Notes: generated by a model from the letters alone, not told the origin. Positions 1-13,199 are shown, counted from the first letter of the stretch. The stretch: 64,000 bases of DNA from Candidatus Legionella polyplacis (GCF_037013735.1 NZ_CP135136.1:310001-374000); one strand, 5' to 3'. A program made the numbers and translations.

Positions 1-1595
1 AAATGTTACCTAGAATAGAACTAATGCAAAACAGTTTTTTCCTTGAAGAAAAAAAAAATAATTACAATTTTTTTTGTAAAAAAATTTCTAAAAAATCACC
101 AAAACTTAGTTATGCATTAAAAACAATTACAACATATCCACAAAAAACATCTCCAAAACAATGGATAATAATTTTTAAAAAACGTCTTAAAAATTTAGGA
201 TTTCCAGGAGAATATCCTCTCACCAAGAATAATTATCAATGCTATCAATATTTACTAGCAACATTGGATAAATTAAGACAATATAAATTACTTATTTCAA
301 ATATGAATAAAAATCAAGCAATTACAGCATTAAAAGATTTAATAGAATTTAACTCTTTGCTATTAAACAAATATACTAATATTAAAATATTAAATCCACT
401 TAAAACATCAGGAACCTTTATGAAAGAGATATGGATTAAAAATATGGATACACAATATCATTACAAAATTTTTAATCTCTCTTCGTTTATACCAAATAAC
501 TTAAAAAAAAAAATAATATTCTACAATTATAAAAAATCCTTAAATATAATAAAAAAAAATATAATACGTTTACGAAAAAATAAATCGAATATTATTATTA
601 GTTATTCCAAATACAATAATGCAGGACAATTACAAATTGTAAATTCAATCATTAAAAACCTAAAAAATATCTATCCAATATTTTTAAACACAAATAAACA
701 AAAAAATAATAAGTTAATAAATTTTTCTGAAAATTATCGAATATCATTTAAAAAAAATAATATATTAACAGATGGAATTAACGTATTAAACAATTTTATT
801 CAATGTCCATTTAAAGCACTATCTTTTTATCATTTGAATATAAAAAAACAATTTTATCAATTCTCAGAAGAAATAATTAATAAAGAAAAAGGAATTCTTC
901 TTCATAAAACAATGGAAATACTGTGGAAATACTTAAAAAACCAACATAATTTATTAAAATTTAATAAAAAAACAATAAAATACCTAATAAATTTATCTAT
1001 TAAAAATAGTATCAACCTATTACAAAAAAAATTTTTATTTCTATTAAATCCATTAGTAAAAAAAAATGAAATAACACGATTAAAACAAATAATAAAATTA
1101 TCTCTAAAATGGGAAAAAAAAAGAGAACCTTTTAAAATAAAATATCTAGAAAACAAACATCTTATTCACATAAACAACATTAATTTTTATATCAGAACTG
1201 ATAGAATTGACGAAGATAAAAACAAAAAATTATGGATTATTGATTATAAAAGTAATTTACCAAAAAACTTTCTACATGAAAATACAAACAACATAATAAA
1301 TAACTTACAATTATCATTATTTACCTTGTTAAAAAATAATATTAGTATTATATTATTTCAAAAATTAAAAACTAATTCTTTTTCATACAAAGGAATTAGT
1401 TTTAATAAAAATCTACCAAATTCTTGCAATAATCTAATTATAAAAAATAATTTACACTATTATCAAAAAAAATATTACAATCAAATTGTCAACCTTTTAA
1501 ATAATTTTAATAAAGGACACTATCCACCAAATCCTCATACACCATCTATTTGTAATAAATGTAAATATAAAATTCTTTGTAGAAAAAATATATAA
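1..1595 (+). CDS. PD-(D/E)XK nuclease, AddB/RecB-like (5' end outside window)
   Basis: This is the C-terminal part of a RecB-family nuclease-like repair protein (the AddB-like family annotated as probable DNA repair protein). The first Met is at base 3 and the family is usually well over 800 residues, so the gene very probably begins upstream of the window; about 530 residues are visible. Near residue 267 there is QCPFKA, the first Cys of the AddB-type Fe-S cluster. It is followed by GILLHKTMEILWK (nuclease helix with His), IRTDRIDE, and the catalytic strand IIDYKS. The C-terminus carries the remaining cluster cysteines in CNKCKYKILC. The catalytic Asp, Asp-Tyr-Lys and all four Cys are therefore intact and the domain should be functional. 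The protein is extremely Lys/Asn rich. I do not know its exact role; an AddB-like part in processing DNA ends is the natural inference. Confidence 0.72.
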   Translation, partial: MLPRIELMQNSFFLEEKKNNYNFFCKKISKKSPKLSYALKTITTYPQKTSPKQWIIIFKKRLKNLGFPGEYPLTKNNYQCYQYLLATLDKLRQYKLLISNMNKNQAITALKDLIEFNSLLLNKYTNIKILNPLKTSGTFMKEIWIKNMDTQYHYKIFNLSSFIPNNLKKKIIFYNYKKSLNIIKKNIIRLRKNKSNIIISYSKYNNAGQLQIVNSIIKNLKNIYPIFLNTNKQKNNKLINFSENYRISFKKNNILTDGINVLNNFIQCPFKALSFYHLNIKKQFYQFSEEIINKEKGILLHKTMEILWKYLKNQHNLLKFNKKTIKYLINLSIKNSINLLQKKFLFLLNPLVKKNEITRLKQIIKLSLKWEKKREPFKIKYLENKHLIHINNINFYIRTDRIDEDKNKKLWIIDYKSNLPKNFLHENTNNIINNLQLSLFTLLKNNISIILFQKLKTNSFSYKGISFNKNLPNSCNNLIIKNNLHYYQKKYYNQIVNLLNNFNKGHYPPNPHTPSICNKCKYKILCRKNI

Positions 1596-1790
1596 AATAT
1601 TTATTTTACCATTCATATATAAAATTTAATTATGTTTAATTAAAATTAATATCATATATACTTAACTATTCTCACAACGTAAAACCAAAATCTATTGTAA
1701 AATAAAATCAAATATTAATTAACAATCAATCACTGATATGTTTATAAAATAAAATATTTCACTTCAAAACTAATCAAAAATATAATAATA

Positions 1791-3020
1791 ATGAAAAAAA
1801 GAGTAGTTGTAACAGGAATGGAAATAATTTCCTCCATTGGAATTGGAATCGAATCATTTTGGAAATCCGCAATAAAAGGAAAAAGTGGAATAAATCGCAT
1901 TAAAAATTATAATCCAACTCCATATCCAACACAAATTGCTGGAGAAATACAAGATTTACCTATAATAGATATTCCAAAATTCAAAAATAAAAATTATTAC
2001 CCAAAAGTAACTAAATACGCTATTTATTGTACACAACAAGCTATTAAAACATCTAATCTAACTATAAAAGAACTTAATCAAGCAGGAATTTTTATTGGAA
2101 CAAGCTTAGGAGGACTTCCTGAACTTGAATCTGCATATCAAACATTTTATAAAATAAACTGGAAAAAAATACCAGCATTAAGTATATTAAAAGGAATGCC
2201 TAACTCTACCGCAAATCATATAGCTATTTTATTTGATATCAAAGGAATCAACTCTACAACATCTAACGCCTGCATTTCTTCTGCAGAAGCTATAAAAAAT
2301 GCTTATGAACAAATACTTTATGGAAATTTAAACATTGCTATATGCGGAGGATCTGAATCATTACTATGGGAAACCATAATGGCATCATGGTGTAAACTCC
2401 GAATTATGTCTACCCAAAATACCAATCCTAAAAAAGCATGTAAACCATTTGATATTAATCGAGACGGTATGGTTATAGCAGATGGAGCAGGGATACTAAT
2501 ATTAGAAGAGCTAAATCATGCAAAAACAAGAGGAGCAAAAATAATAGCCGAAATCATTGGAATAGGAAGCTCATGCGACGCTTACCATATAACAATACCA
2601 AATTCTAAAGGTCAAGAAAAAGCAATATCTAAAGCAATAAAAAATGCAAAAATCAATATATCTGATATACAATACATTCATGCGCATGGAACAGGAACTA
2701 AATTAAATGATATTATCGAAACACAAACAATAAAAAACATTTTTGGAAACAAAGCTTATGATATACCGATCACTGCACAAAAATCAATGATTGGACATAC
2801 AATTGGTGCATCAGGAGTTATGCAAATTATTGCAATCATCTTAAGTTTAAAAAACAATATTCTACTTCCTACAATAAATTTAAATAATCCCGATCCAAAA
2901 TGTGATCTAGATTATATACCTAACATAATGAGAAAAAAAAATATCCATATAGCATTATCTAATCACTTTGCTTTTGGAGGATCAAATATCGCAATCATAT
3001 TAAAAAAATATTATAATTAA
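1791..3020 (+). CDS. fabF: beta-ketoacyl-ACP synthase, FabF family
   Basis: This is a condensing enzyme of type II fatty acid synthesis, joining malonyl-ACP to a growing acyl-ACP in the cytoplasm. At 409 residues it is the usual length. It starts with RVVVTGMEIISSIG, has the nucleophile Cys at about residue 161 (SNACISSAEA), and keeps both catalytic histidines in HAHGTGTKLND and KSMIGHTIGASG. The C-terminal HFAFGGSN glycine loop is also present. The KSMIGH motif and the DAYH segment fit FabF (KAS II) better than FabB. No acpP, fabG or fabD lies beside it. The 195-bp upstream spacer is AT-rich and has no clear ribosome binding site. An atypical ketosynthase of another pathway is possible but less likely given the intact Cys-His-His triad. 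Confidence 0.83.
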   Translation: MKKRVVVTGMEIISSIGIGIESFWKSAIKGKSGINRIKNYNPTPYPTQIAGEIQDLPIIDIPKFKNKNYYPKVTKYAIYCTQQAIKTSNLTIKELNQAGIFIGTSLGGLPELESAYQTFYKINWKKIPALSILKGMPNSTANHIAILFDIKGINSTTSNACISSAEAIKNAYEQILYGNLNIAICGGSESLLWETIMASWCKLRIMSTQNTNPKKACKPFDINRDGMVIADGAGILILEELNHAKTRGAKIIAEIIGIGSSCDAYHITIPNSKGQEKAISKAIKNAKINISDIQYIHAHGTGTKLNDIIETQTIKNIFGNKAYDIPITAQKSMIGHTIGASGVMQIIAIILSLKNNILLPTINLNNPDPKCDLDYIPNIMRKKNIHIALSNHFAFGGSNIAIILKKYYN

Positions 3021-3204
3021 TAAATAATATTGTTAATTAAAATTTAATTTAACAACCAAACAGATAAATAAAAAAATTAACAAATAAAATTTATAAGAAT
3101 ATTTTGACTAAACTAATCAATCGATTATAATATATTACATACCTTATTTATATAAAGTAATATTACAACTTATAATGAAATTATATTTCTAAATAAAAAT
3201 AATT

Positions 3205-3465
3205 ATGCTTATTATACGTCTAAAAAAAACTGGAACTAAAAAGAAATCACTTTATAAAATAATAGTAATAGAAAATAAAAACAAACAAAACGGAAAATAT
3301 ATAGAAAAAATAGGATATTTCAATTCATTAATTAATGATAATGATAAAAAAAGACTCTATATAAATATTGATCGATTAAATTATTGGAAAAATATTGGAG
3401 CAAAACTATCTAAACGAGTATATTCTCTACTAAAAGAAAAACATAGAGTAAATAATACTTCATAA
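3205..3465 (+). CDS. rpsP: 30S ribosomal protein S16
   Basis: S16 is a small-subunit protein needed for early 30S assembly. The 86 residues begin with MLIIRLKKTGTKKKSLYKII and contain KYIEKIGYFNSL, then DRLNYWKNIGAKLSKRV, which matches the family along its length. It opens the conserved rpsP-rimM-trmD-rplS block, but rimM is missing here and a 118-bp AT-rich spacer with an imperfect stem-loop separates it from trmD. Confidence 0.95.
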   Translation: MLIIRLKKTGTKKKSLYKIIVIENKNKQNGKYIEKIGYFNSLINDNDKKRLYINIDRLNYWKNIGAKLSKRVYSLLKEKHRVNNTS

Positions 3466-3500
3466 GTATACAACTATATATATTTTTTTAAATATCAAAA

Positions 3501-3536
3501 TACTATTATTTGCCATAATTAACGGTAATGATAGTA
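3501..3536 (+). other. imperfect stem-loop where rimM is normally found
   Basis: The outer arms TACTAT and ATAGTA pair perfectly, followed by a T:G wobble, an ATT/AAT segment and a CC/GG pair around an AT-rich loop. It lies between rpsP and trmD and is followed within 20 bases by an A run and a T run. It could attenuate or process the transcript. No trace of rimM coding sequence is visible. Confidence 0.3.
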
Positions 3537-3583
3537 ATAATAAAAAATATTTTTTAATATAAACATAATTATAATTTATTCAA

Positions 3584-4279
3584 ATGTTACATTTAGGTGT
3601 TATTACTGTTATTCCGGAAATGTTTGACTCTTTAAAATATGGAATTATAGGTCGATCTATTAAAAAAAAATTAATAAAAATTAATTTTTGGAATCCAAAA
3701 AACTATACAAAAAACTCAAAACGTAGAATAGATGATAGACCATACGGTGGAGGACCAGGAATGGTAATTATGTATGAACCAATTTATCAAGCAATCATAC
3801 AAGCAAAAAAAAATATGCCATCACCACATAAAAGTATATATTTAACTTCTCATGGAAGAAAAATAACACAATCTTACTTATTAAAAAATGTAATAAACAA
3901 TAATCAATCATTAATATTCATATCTGGAAGATATAAGGGTATTGATGAACGAATCATAATAAAACATGTTAACGAAGAATGGTCTATAGGAGACTTTATC
4001 ATAAGCGGAGGTGAATTCGCGGCAATGGTTTTTATAGATGCTATTACGCGACTTATTCCTGGGACCTTAAATAATAAAGATTCTATAACTCAAGATTCCT
4101 TTTCTAATGGATTATTAGATCATCCACATTATACAAGACCTATAAAAATAGATAATCTTAATGTTCCATCAATACTATTAAGTGGAAATCATTCAAAAAT
4201 AAAAAAATGGAGAAAAGAAAAAAGCTTAAAAAACACCATTCTAAAACGTCCAGACTTATTAGAACATAAACTAAAATAA
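3584..4279 (+). CDS. trmD: tRNA (guanine-37-N1)-methyltransferase
   Basis: TrmD methylates G37 of tRNAs reading CNN and some other codons, preventing +1 frameshifting, with SAM as donor. The protein starts HLGVITVIPEMFDSL and has the RPYGGGPGMVM-type loop as DRPYGGGPGMVIMYEP. The knotted SAM-binding core is visible as FISGRYKGIDERI and SIGDFIISGGEFAAMV. At 231 residues it is about 20 shorter than typical proteins, with the loss at the C-terminus, which here ends soon after the helix in RRKEKSL-like context (KKWRKEKSLKN). It is the third member of the conserved ribosomal block; rplS follows 86 bp downstream. Confidence 0.95.
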   Translation: MLHLGVITVIPEMFDSLKYGIIGRSIKKKLIKINFWNPKNYTKNSKRRIDDRPYGGGPGMVIMYEPIYQAIIQAKKNMPSPHKSIYLTSHGRKITQSYLLKNVINNNQSLIFISGRYKGIDERIIIKHVNEEWSIGDFIISGGEFAAMVFIDAITRLIPGTLNNKDSITQDSFSNGLLDHPHYTRPIKIDNLNVPSILLSGNHSKIKKWRKEKSLKNTILKRPDLLEHKLK

Positions 4280-4365
4280 AACATAATTTTTTTAAAATAT
4301 CAAATATAACAAAATAATATAAATTAACAATTTATATTAAATTATAAAAGGAAATATGCAAAAAC

Positions 4366-4743
4366 ATGAATAATATTCTTAATCAAATAAACTTCAATTT
4401 AACAAAAAACAAAAAAATCCCAAAATTTAATCCTGGAGATACAATAATAGTTCAAATAATAATTAATGAAAACGATAATAGAAAAAGATTACAAAACTTC
4501 GAAGGAATAGTTATTGCAAAAAAAAACAGAGGATTAAACTCTTCTTTTACTATAAGAAAAATTTCTCATAACATAGGAATCGAAAGAGTTTTACCAACAT
4601 ATAGTCCAATTATAAAAAACATTTTAATAAAAAAACAAGGGTTAGTAAAACGAGCAAAACTATACTATTTTCGGTCCCTAAAAGGGAAATCAGCTAAGAT
4701 CAAAGAAAAATCTTCAAAAATTCATAAAAATTACAACAAATAA
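4366..4743 (+). CDS. rplS: 50S ribosomal protein L19
   Basis: L19 sits at the 30S-50S interface. The 125 residues include [44 protein letters not shown] and [18 protein letters not shown], all diagnostic. The Shine-Dalgarno-like AAGGA lies about 13 bases before this ATG and only 3 bases before another ATG at 4356. That upstream ATG opens a five-codon frame (ATG CAA AAA CAT GAA TAA) overlapping the rplS start. The spacing is unusual but the rplS start itself fits the family. It is the last gene of the block and converges on atpC. Confidence 0.95.
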   Translation: MNNILNQINFNLTKNKKIPKFNPGDTIIVQIIINENDNRKRLQNFEGIVIAKKNRGLNSSFTIRKISHNIGIERVLPTYSPIIKNILIKKQGLVKRAKLYYFRSLKGKSAKIKEKSSKIHKNYNK

Positions 4744-4856
4744 AAAAAATCATGAAATTATACTCTAATGAGTAATATTATATTTTGAATAACAAATAAT
4801 TAATTCTTACAATAATTATGTGTCCGAAAAATATAAATCATTTTCTATATCAACTG

Positions 4857-5360
4857 CTATTTAATTTTAATAAATTTATCTGATTTATTAAAATTCATTA
4901 TACTTATTCCTATTTTTAAAGCAGACAGTCTTTTAATGTTAAAACAATAATTTAATAAATTAACCATATTTTCATTCCCTCCATATTCATTCTTATTAAT
5001 TTTATAAAAATTAACTATATCCATATTTAAACCTAAACTTTTAATAAATCTTCTATCATTTAATAAATCTTGTGTAAAATACCCAAAACAATGATCTAAA
5101 ATAGTATCAACTAAAATAATAACACGATATGGATGTACTTGAATAAATCCTCTTATAGAATCTAATATATATTCTTTTATATTTCCATTTGAAAAAAACA
5201 ATTTAACTGTACTTTTACTTTTAAGAATAGCCAATAAAGGATGATGTCCTGGCATTATTCCTATATCTCCAAGAACACTATTAACAACAACCATTTTGAC
5301 TATTCCAGAAAAAATCTCTTTTTTAGTACTTATCAAACTAAATCTGATATTTTTTTTCAT
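4857..5360 (-). CDS. atpC: ATP synthase epsilon subunit
   Basis: Epsilon is a central-stalk subunit that couples F1 rotation to Fo and can inhibit ATP hydrolysis. The N-terminal beta-barrel is recognisable in FSLISTKKEIFSGIVKMVVV, GDIGIMPGHHPLLAILK and FIQVHPYRVIILVDT. The C-terminal helical part is poorly conserved and the protein (167 residues) is longer than the usual 135-145, with an extra tail rich in Asn and Lys. It is the last gene of the operon, 18 bp after atpD. The tail makes the inhibitory function uncertain. Confidence 0.9.
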   Translation of the reverse strand: MKKNIRFSLISTKKEIFSGIVKMVVVNSVLGDIGIMPGHHPLLAILKSKSTVKLFFSNGNIKEYILDSIRGFIQVHPYRVIILVDTILDHCFGYFTQDLLNDRRFIKSLGLNMDIVNFYKINKNEYGGNENMVNLLNYCFNIKRLSALKIGISIMNFNKSDKFIKIK

Positions 5361-5378
5361 AAAAAAACTATAATAAAA

Positions 5379-7648
<2,270 letters not shown>

Positions 7649-7742
7649 AAAACTCTATCTTAACCATGTTAATAATTTCATATAACCCATTTTTATTTTA
7701 ACAATAAACATTTATAAATCCTCATTATAAAAAAACAAATAT

Positions 7743-9308
7743 TTAATTTAAATTTGTTAAATATTCTTTTTTAAATTTTAAAATAATATCTATCATTTTT
7801 GATAATACATTATCCGAATATAAAGTTTCTTTATTTACTTCTTCTATAAACTGTTCATAATTTATTTTCGAATAACTATGCAAACTTTTTTCAAAAATAT
7901 TAATTTTATCTATAGGAATATCATCAAGATATCCTTTGTCTAATGCAATAATAGATATAGCAATTTCAAAAACAGAAACAGGAGAATATTTCTTTTGTTT
8001 TAATAATTCCATCACTCTTTTTCCTCTATCTAATTGCATTAAAGTTATTTTATCCAGATCAGAAGAAAATTGAGAAAAAGCTTCCAATTCATGATATTGA
8101 GCTAAAGATAATCTTACTCTTCCGCTTAATTTTTTAATTATATCAGTTTGAGCAGAACTTCCAACACGAGAAACAGAAAGACCAGAATTTACTGCTGGTC
8201 TTACTCCAGAATTAAATAAATCTGAATCAAGAAATATTTGACCATCTGTTATAGATATTACATTTGTTGGAACAAACGAAGAAACATCACCAGACTGAGT
8301 TTCAATTATAGGAAAAGCTGTTAATGATCCAGTTTTTCCCTTTATCTTTCCCTTTGTCAATTTTTCTACTTCTTCTTCTCTAATTCTTGCAGAACGCTCT
8401 AATAACCTAGAATGAAGATAAAAAATATCACCAGGATAAGCTTCTCTACCAGGAGGTCTTCTTAACAATAATGAAATTTGTCTATAAGCCCATGCTTGTC
8501 TTGTTAAATCATCATATATAATTATGGCATCCTCACCATTTTCCATAAAAAATTCACCCATTGAACAAGCAGAATATGGAGAAATAAATTGTAAAGATGC
8601 TGAATCTGAAGCAGAAGCTACAACAAATATTGTATGCTTCATGGAATCATTTTTTTCTAAAATTTTTATATTTGATATAACTGAAGAAAGTTTTTGACCA
8701 ATGGCTACATAAATACATTTTATTCCAGTATTTTTTTGATTAATAATAATATCCATTGCAATAGTTGTTTTTCCTGTTTGTCTATCACCAATTATCAATT
8801 CTCTTTGTCCTTTTCCAACTGGAGTCATAATATCTATAGATTTCAAACCAGTATGTACAGGTTGAGAAATAGACTTTCTAGAAATTAATTGAGGAGCATC
8901 TCTTTCTACAGGAAGCATTTTATCAAAATGAATTTTTCCTTTTCCATCAATAGGTTTTCCTAATGGATTAACGACACGTCCAAGAAAATTATAACCAACT
9001 GGAATTTCCAAATAATTACCTGTACAACGAACTTTTTGCCCTTCAGATAAATGTAAATATTCACCTAAAACAATAGCATTAACATAAATATCATTAAAAC
9101 CTAAAACCAAACCAAAAATATTATTTTGATAAAAATAAATCATCTCTCCTAAAAATACATCAGAAAGACCACTAATTTCAACTATACCATCCTTTAAACT
9201 AATGATAGTACCCTCATTTCTCATTTCACAAGAAATATCTAACTCTTCTATTCTTTTTCTTAAAACATCACTTATTTCTATTTCACTCAAATTAATGTTT
9301 TTTAACAT
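7743..9308 (-). CDS. atpA: ATP synthase alpha subunit
   Basis: This is the regulatory nucleotide-binding subunit of F1. It has 521 residues, close to the usual 513. Walker A is GDRQTGKTT (about residue 174), followed by [31 protein letters not shown] and the [20 protein letters not shown] segment are intact, and the C-terminal domain contains [18 protein letters not shown]. It sits between atpH (15-bp gap) and atpG. Confidence 0.97.
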   Translation of the reverse strand: MLKNINLSEIEISDVLRKRIEELDISCEMRNEGTIISLKDGIVEISGLSDVFLGEMIYFYQNNIFGLVLGFNDIYVNAIVLGEYLHLSEGQKVRCTGNYLEIPVGYNFLGRVVNPLGKPIDGKGKIHFDKMLPVERDAPQLISRKSISQPVHTGLKSIDIMTPVGKGQRELIIGDRQTGKTTIAMDIIINQKNTGIKCIYVAIGQKLSSVISNIKILEKNDSMKHTIFVVASASDSASLQFISPYSACSMGEFFMENGEDAIIIYDDLTRQAWAYRQISLLLRRPPGREAYPGDIFYLHSRLLERSARIREEEVEKLTKGKIKGKTGSLTAFPIIETQSGDVSSFVPTNVISITDGQIFLDSDLFNSGVRPAVNSGLSVSRVGSSAQTDIIKKLSGRVRLSLAQYHELEAFSQFSSDLDKITLMQLDRGKRVMELLKQKKYSPVSVFEIAISIIALDKGYLDDIPIDKINIFEKSLHSYSKINYEQFIEEVNKETLYSDNVLSKMIDIILKFKKEYLTNLN

Positions 9309-9323
9309 AAATTTTACCTTTTA

Positions 9324-9869
9324 TTATTCAGTTAAATTTACTTTTAACTTTTCCAATTTTCTTTTTATTGAATTATCAATAACAAAATCACCAATAATTA
9401 AAATTACACCTCCTAAAATTGATTTATCTATTAATATCTCCAATTTAATCTCAGAATCTAATTTCTTATTAAGAATATTAATCAATTTTTTCTGATATGA
9501 AATTGACAATTTCAAAAAAGTAATTACATAAACCATAGTTATGTTTTTCATTTCATAATACAAAAAACTAAATTCTCGATAAATTTCAGACAAAAATAAA
9601 AAATGTCCATTACTAATTACAACATCTAAAAATTTTTCTAAAATATTTCTATCTTTAAAATCATCAAACATATCTAACATTAAAAGATTTTTTTGCTGAC
9701 TAACAGTTAAATTATATCTTCTAATCAAACTAACTATTTCTGTATTCAATACAATTTTTGTAAAAAATTTTAAAATATTTAACCAATCAACCATAGTTCT
9801 ATTCTTCATAGAATAAGCAAGAATTATTTCTACATAAATTTTTTTCAAATTTTTATTAAAAGTAATCAT
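9324..9869 (-). CDS. atpH: ATP synthase delta subunit
   Basis: Delta joins the peripheral stalk to the top of F1. At 181 residues it is of family length but strongly diverged. The N-terminal helical domain is recognised from IYVEIILAYSMKNRTMVDWLNILKFF. The C-terminal part, normally conserved as a positive loop, reads LIDKSILGGVILIIGDFVIDNSIKRKLEKL, where the GG and the D..IDNSI signature are kept. Identification rests on this motif plus position between atpF (1-bp gap) and atpA. Confidence 0.9.
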   Translation of the reverse strand: MITFNKNLKKIYVEIILAYSMKNRTMVDWLNILKFFTKIVLNTEIVSLIRRYNLTVSQQKNLLMLDMFDDFKDRNILEKFLDVVISNGHFLFLSEIYREFSFLYYEMKNITMVYVITFLKLSISYQKKLINILNKKLDSEIKLEILIDKSILGGVILIIGDFVIDNSIKRKLEKLKVNLTE

Positions 9870-9870
9870 T

Positions 9871-10347
9871 TTAAATTTCCTTAATTAAAAAATTTAACAG
9901 ATCTTCATGATCTTTTTTATTAACTTCTCTGGATATAATTTTTTCCACAGCTAAAATAACAAAACAACCAAAATTTTTTCTTAATTCATTTTTAACATTT
10001 ATAACTTCTTTATCTAAATATTCCTTTATACCTTTTATATATTGATCTGCTTCGTTTCTAGCATCTTTTTTTGCCTTTTCAATTAAATAAAAAGCTCTTT
10101 CATTAGCCTTACTTATAATAATATTAGACATTTCTTTTGCTTTTTCTAATTCTAAGGTAATTTGGTCCTTCATTAAACTCCACTCTTTCTTATTACTTTC
10201 AGCTTCAGAAAAATCTTTAATTATCTTATTTTTTCTTTCTTCAATAATCTTTTCTAATGGAGGCCAAATAAACTTCGTCATAAACCAAATAAATACAGCA
10301 AAAACAACAATCTGAATAAAAAAAGTTAAATTAATATCCAATTTCAT
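9871..10347 (-). CDS. atpF: ATP synthase b subunit
   Basis: Subunit b forms the peripheral stalk. One N-terminal membrane helix (about residues 8-26, LTFFIQIVVFAVFIWFMTKF) is followed by WPPLEKIIEERKNKI and a long charged helix likely to dimerise as a coiled coil. The length of 158 residues matches the usual 156. It ends near NKKDHEDLLNFLIKEI, the delta-binding tip. Confidence 0.94.
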   Translation of the reverse strand: MKLDINLTFFIQIVVFAVFIWFMTKFIWPPLEKIIEERKNKIIKDFSEAESNKKEWSLMKDQITLELEKAKEMSNIIISKANERAFYLIEKAKKDARNEADQYIKGIKEYLDKEVINVKNELRKNFGCFVILAVEKIISREVNKKDHEDLLNFLIKEI

Positions 10348-10461
10348 TCCTCTTGTTCTATATATAACATTAATGAACTTTCTTATAAAACATTAAAATT
10401 ATTTCGTTAATTTTATAAAAAATAAATAATAAACTATTAATACTCACATTATATTTATTTT

Positions 10462-10758
<297 letters not shown>

Positions 10759-10836
10759 TTATCCTCCAACATATTTAATAATATTATTAAAATATAATAT
10801 CATATCTTCATTACACAAATTTAACAAATTATTTTA

Positions 10837-11664
<828 letters not shown>

Positions 11665-11748
11665 CTAATTCCCCTAATCTAAAATTTACTTTTCGAATTA
11701 AAATAACACATTATTACCAATACCTTTATAAAATTGTTACATATATAT

Positions 11749-12114
11749 TTATATATATATACTATTAAAGTATAAAAACAATCCAATAACCCATAAGATT
11801 AACAATATACATAAAAAAAAAACTAAAAAATTAATTTTTACTAAACAAAAAATTAAAGTAAATATAACAACACTAAATAAAATCTTTAACACCTCTCCAA
11901 AATAAAATTTTTCTAAGGTAAACTTATTGAAATTATTTAAACAATAAAACACAAAAAATAAAAAAGGGAAAATCGTACTTAATCCACTCAACAAAACAGT
12001 TATCATTTCATTTACTGTAAAAATATATTTAAAAATAATAGAAAATATTATTGTACTAATAATTTGAAATATAATAACACACCAAATTAAATAATAATTT
12101 TTTGATCGATCCAT
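11749..12114 (-). CDS. atpI: ATP synthase protein I
   Basis: This small membrane protein at the head of the atp operon is thought to help c-ring assembly or magnesium supply. From the ATG at 12114 it has 121 residues; a TTG six codons further upstream is possible but needs no special support. Four hydrophobic segments are visible (IIFQIISTIIFSIIFKYIF, LLSGLSTIFPFLFFVFYCL, VVIFTLIFCLVKINFLVFF and ILLILWVIGLFLY). Sequence conservation is low, so the identification depends mostly on topology and on position just upstream of atpB. A 38-bp perfect hairpin lies just upstream. Confidence 0.82.
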   Translation of the reverse strand: MDRSKNYYLIWCVIIFQIISTIIFSIIFKYIFTVNEMITVLLSGLSTIFPFLFFVFYCLNNFNKFTLEKFYFGEVLKILFSVVIFTLIFCLVKINFLVFFLCILLILWVIGLFLYFNSIYI

Positions 12115-12132
12115 ATTTAATATATATATCAA

Positions 12133-12497
12133 TATTTAAAAAAAAATTAAATTTTATAAAAATAAAAATTTTAATTTTTATTTTTATAAATATATGTGAT
12201 GATAATAACAAACTAAATCTAATTCATCAAAATTAAAATATTTATCTATAAATAAAATTAAAATATTTAAAAATATAAAAATTATATAAAAACATATAAT
12301 TAACATTTTTTAAATCTAAATTTATCTTTTTTAAATTAAATTTAAATAATAATTTATTCATATAAACACTAAATAAAATATAAATATTTTTATTCATCAA
12401 ACTTAATATTCTTCAGTAAAAATAAAAAATAATTACGTTCTATTATTTAATAGTATAATATATTAAAACTTAAATTAGTTAAAAACATTAAATATCA
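12133..12497. other. divergent AT-rich spacer between atpI and rsmI
   Basis: The spacer is about 365 bases, almost entirely A and T, between the minus-strand atp operon and the plus-strand rsmI. It must hold both promoters, but in such AT-rich DNA -10-like hexamers occur everywhere and I cannot pick one. It contains a long perfect hairpin described separately. I see no gene or RNA. Confidence 0.6.
12153..12190. repeat. perfect 18-bp inverted repeat upstream of atpI
   Basis: The arms at 12153-12170 and 12173-12190 are exact reverse complements with a 2-base loop (TT). The arms are all A/T. The hairpin starts about 40 bases before the atpI ATG, so it would lie in the 5' leader or promoter of the atp operon. 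It may be chance in A/T DNA or a structural or regulatory element. Confidence 0.55.
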
Positions 12498-13199
12498 ATG
12501 CCTAATGAAATCGGAAAGCTCTATATAGTTGCAACACCAATAGGAAACCGTGATGATATCAGTTTACGAGCTATAAAAATTCTTAAAAAAGTTAATTATA
12601 TCTTATCAGAAAACACTAAATATTCTTATTATTTCCTTAAATCATTTAATATAATAAAACCATTAATTTCATTTCACATTTTTAACGAAAACAAAATTAG
12701 TGATCATATTATAAATAAATTAAAAAATGGAAAATCATTTGCATTAATCAGTAATGCTGGAACGCCATTAATCAATGATCCAGGATTTCCTTTAGTAAAA
12801 AAAGCACGAAAAGAAAAAATTCCTGTCATACCAATTCCTGGAGCATGTGCCTTAATTGCAGCAATATGTTCTTCTGGAATACCATGTAATACATTTTTCT
12901 TTACTGGATTTTTATCTTCTAATTCTAATAACAGAAAAAAACAAATTGAATATATAAAATATAAAAAAGAAACAACTATCATATATGAAACTAAATACAA
13001 AATCATAGAATCAATAAATAATATAAACGAAATATATGGAATACAATATAAATATGCTATTTTCAAAGAAATAACCAAATCTTTTGAAACTTTCATATTT
13101 GAAACTGGAGATAAAATAAAATCCTGGATTTTATTAAATCAATATAATAAAAAAGGAGAATTTATAATCATTTTACCAAAATATACAATAAAAAATTAA
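12498..13199 (+). CDS. rsmI: 16S rRNA (cytidine-1402-2'-O)-methyltransferase
   Basis: RsmI 2'-O-methylates C1402 of 16S rRNA in the decoding centre using SAM. It is a tetrapyrrole-methylase-fold protein beginning with GKLYIVATPIGNRDDISLRA, then SENTKYSYYFLKSF, the ALISNAGTPLINDPGFPLV loop, and PIPGACALIAAICSSGIP. At 233 residues it lacks roughly 40-50 C-terminal residues of typical homologues (small helical domain), but the catalytic domain is complete. It is a single gene on the lagging strand between two minus-strand clusters. Confidence 0.92.
   Translation: MPNEIGKLYIVATPIGNRDDISLRAIKILKKVNYILSENTKYSYYFLKSFNIIKPLISFHIFNENKISDHIINKLKNGKSFALISNAGTPLINDPGFPLVKKARKEKIPVIPIPGACALIAAICSSGIPCNTFFFTGFLSSNSNNRKKQIEYIKYKKETTIIYETKYKIIESINNINEIYGIQYKYAIFKEITKSFETFIFETGDKIKSWILLNQYNKKGEFIIILPKYTIKN

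Noticed and set aside
902-1156. 84-residue minus-strand frame inside the nuclease gene
   Set aside because: It is a shadow of the plus-strand gene: low-complexity Phe/Ile/Asn text and no family resemblance.
4761-4774. small hairpin (5-bp stem) between rplS and atpC as a bidirectional terminator
   Set aside because: The stem is short and A/T-rich and no strong T run follows; equal hairpins occur by chance throughout.
12704-13096. 130-residue minus-strand frame inside rsmI
   Set aside because: It is the antisense of the conserved methylase; hydrophobic text is a by-product of A-rich coding on the other strand.
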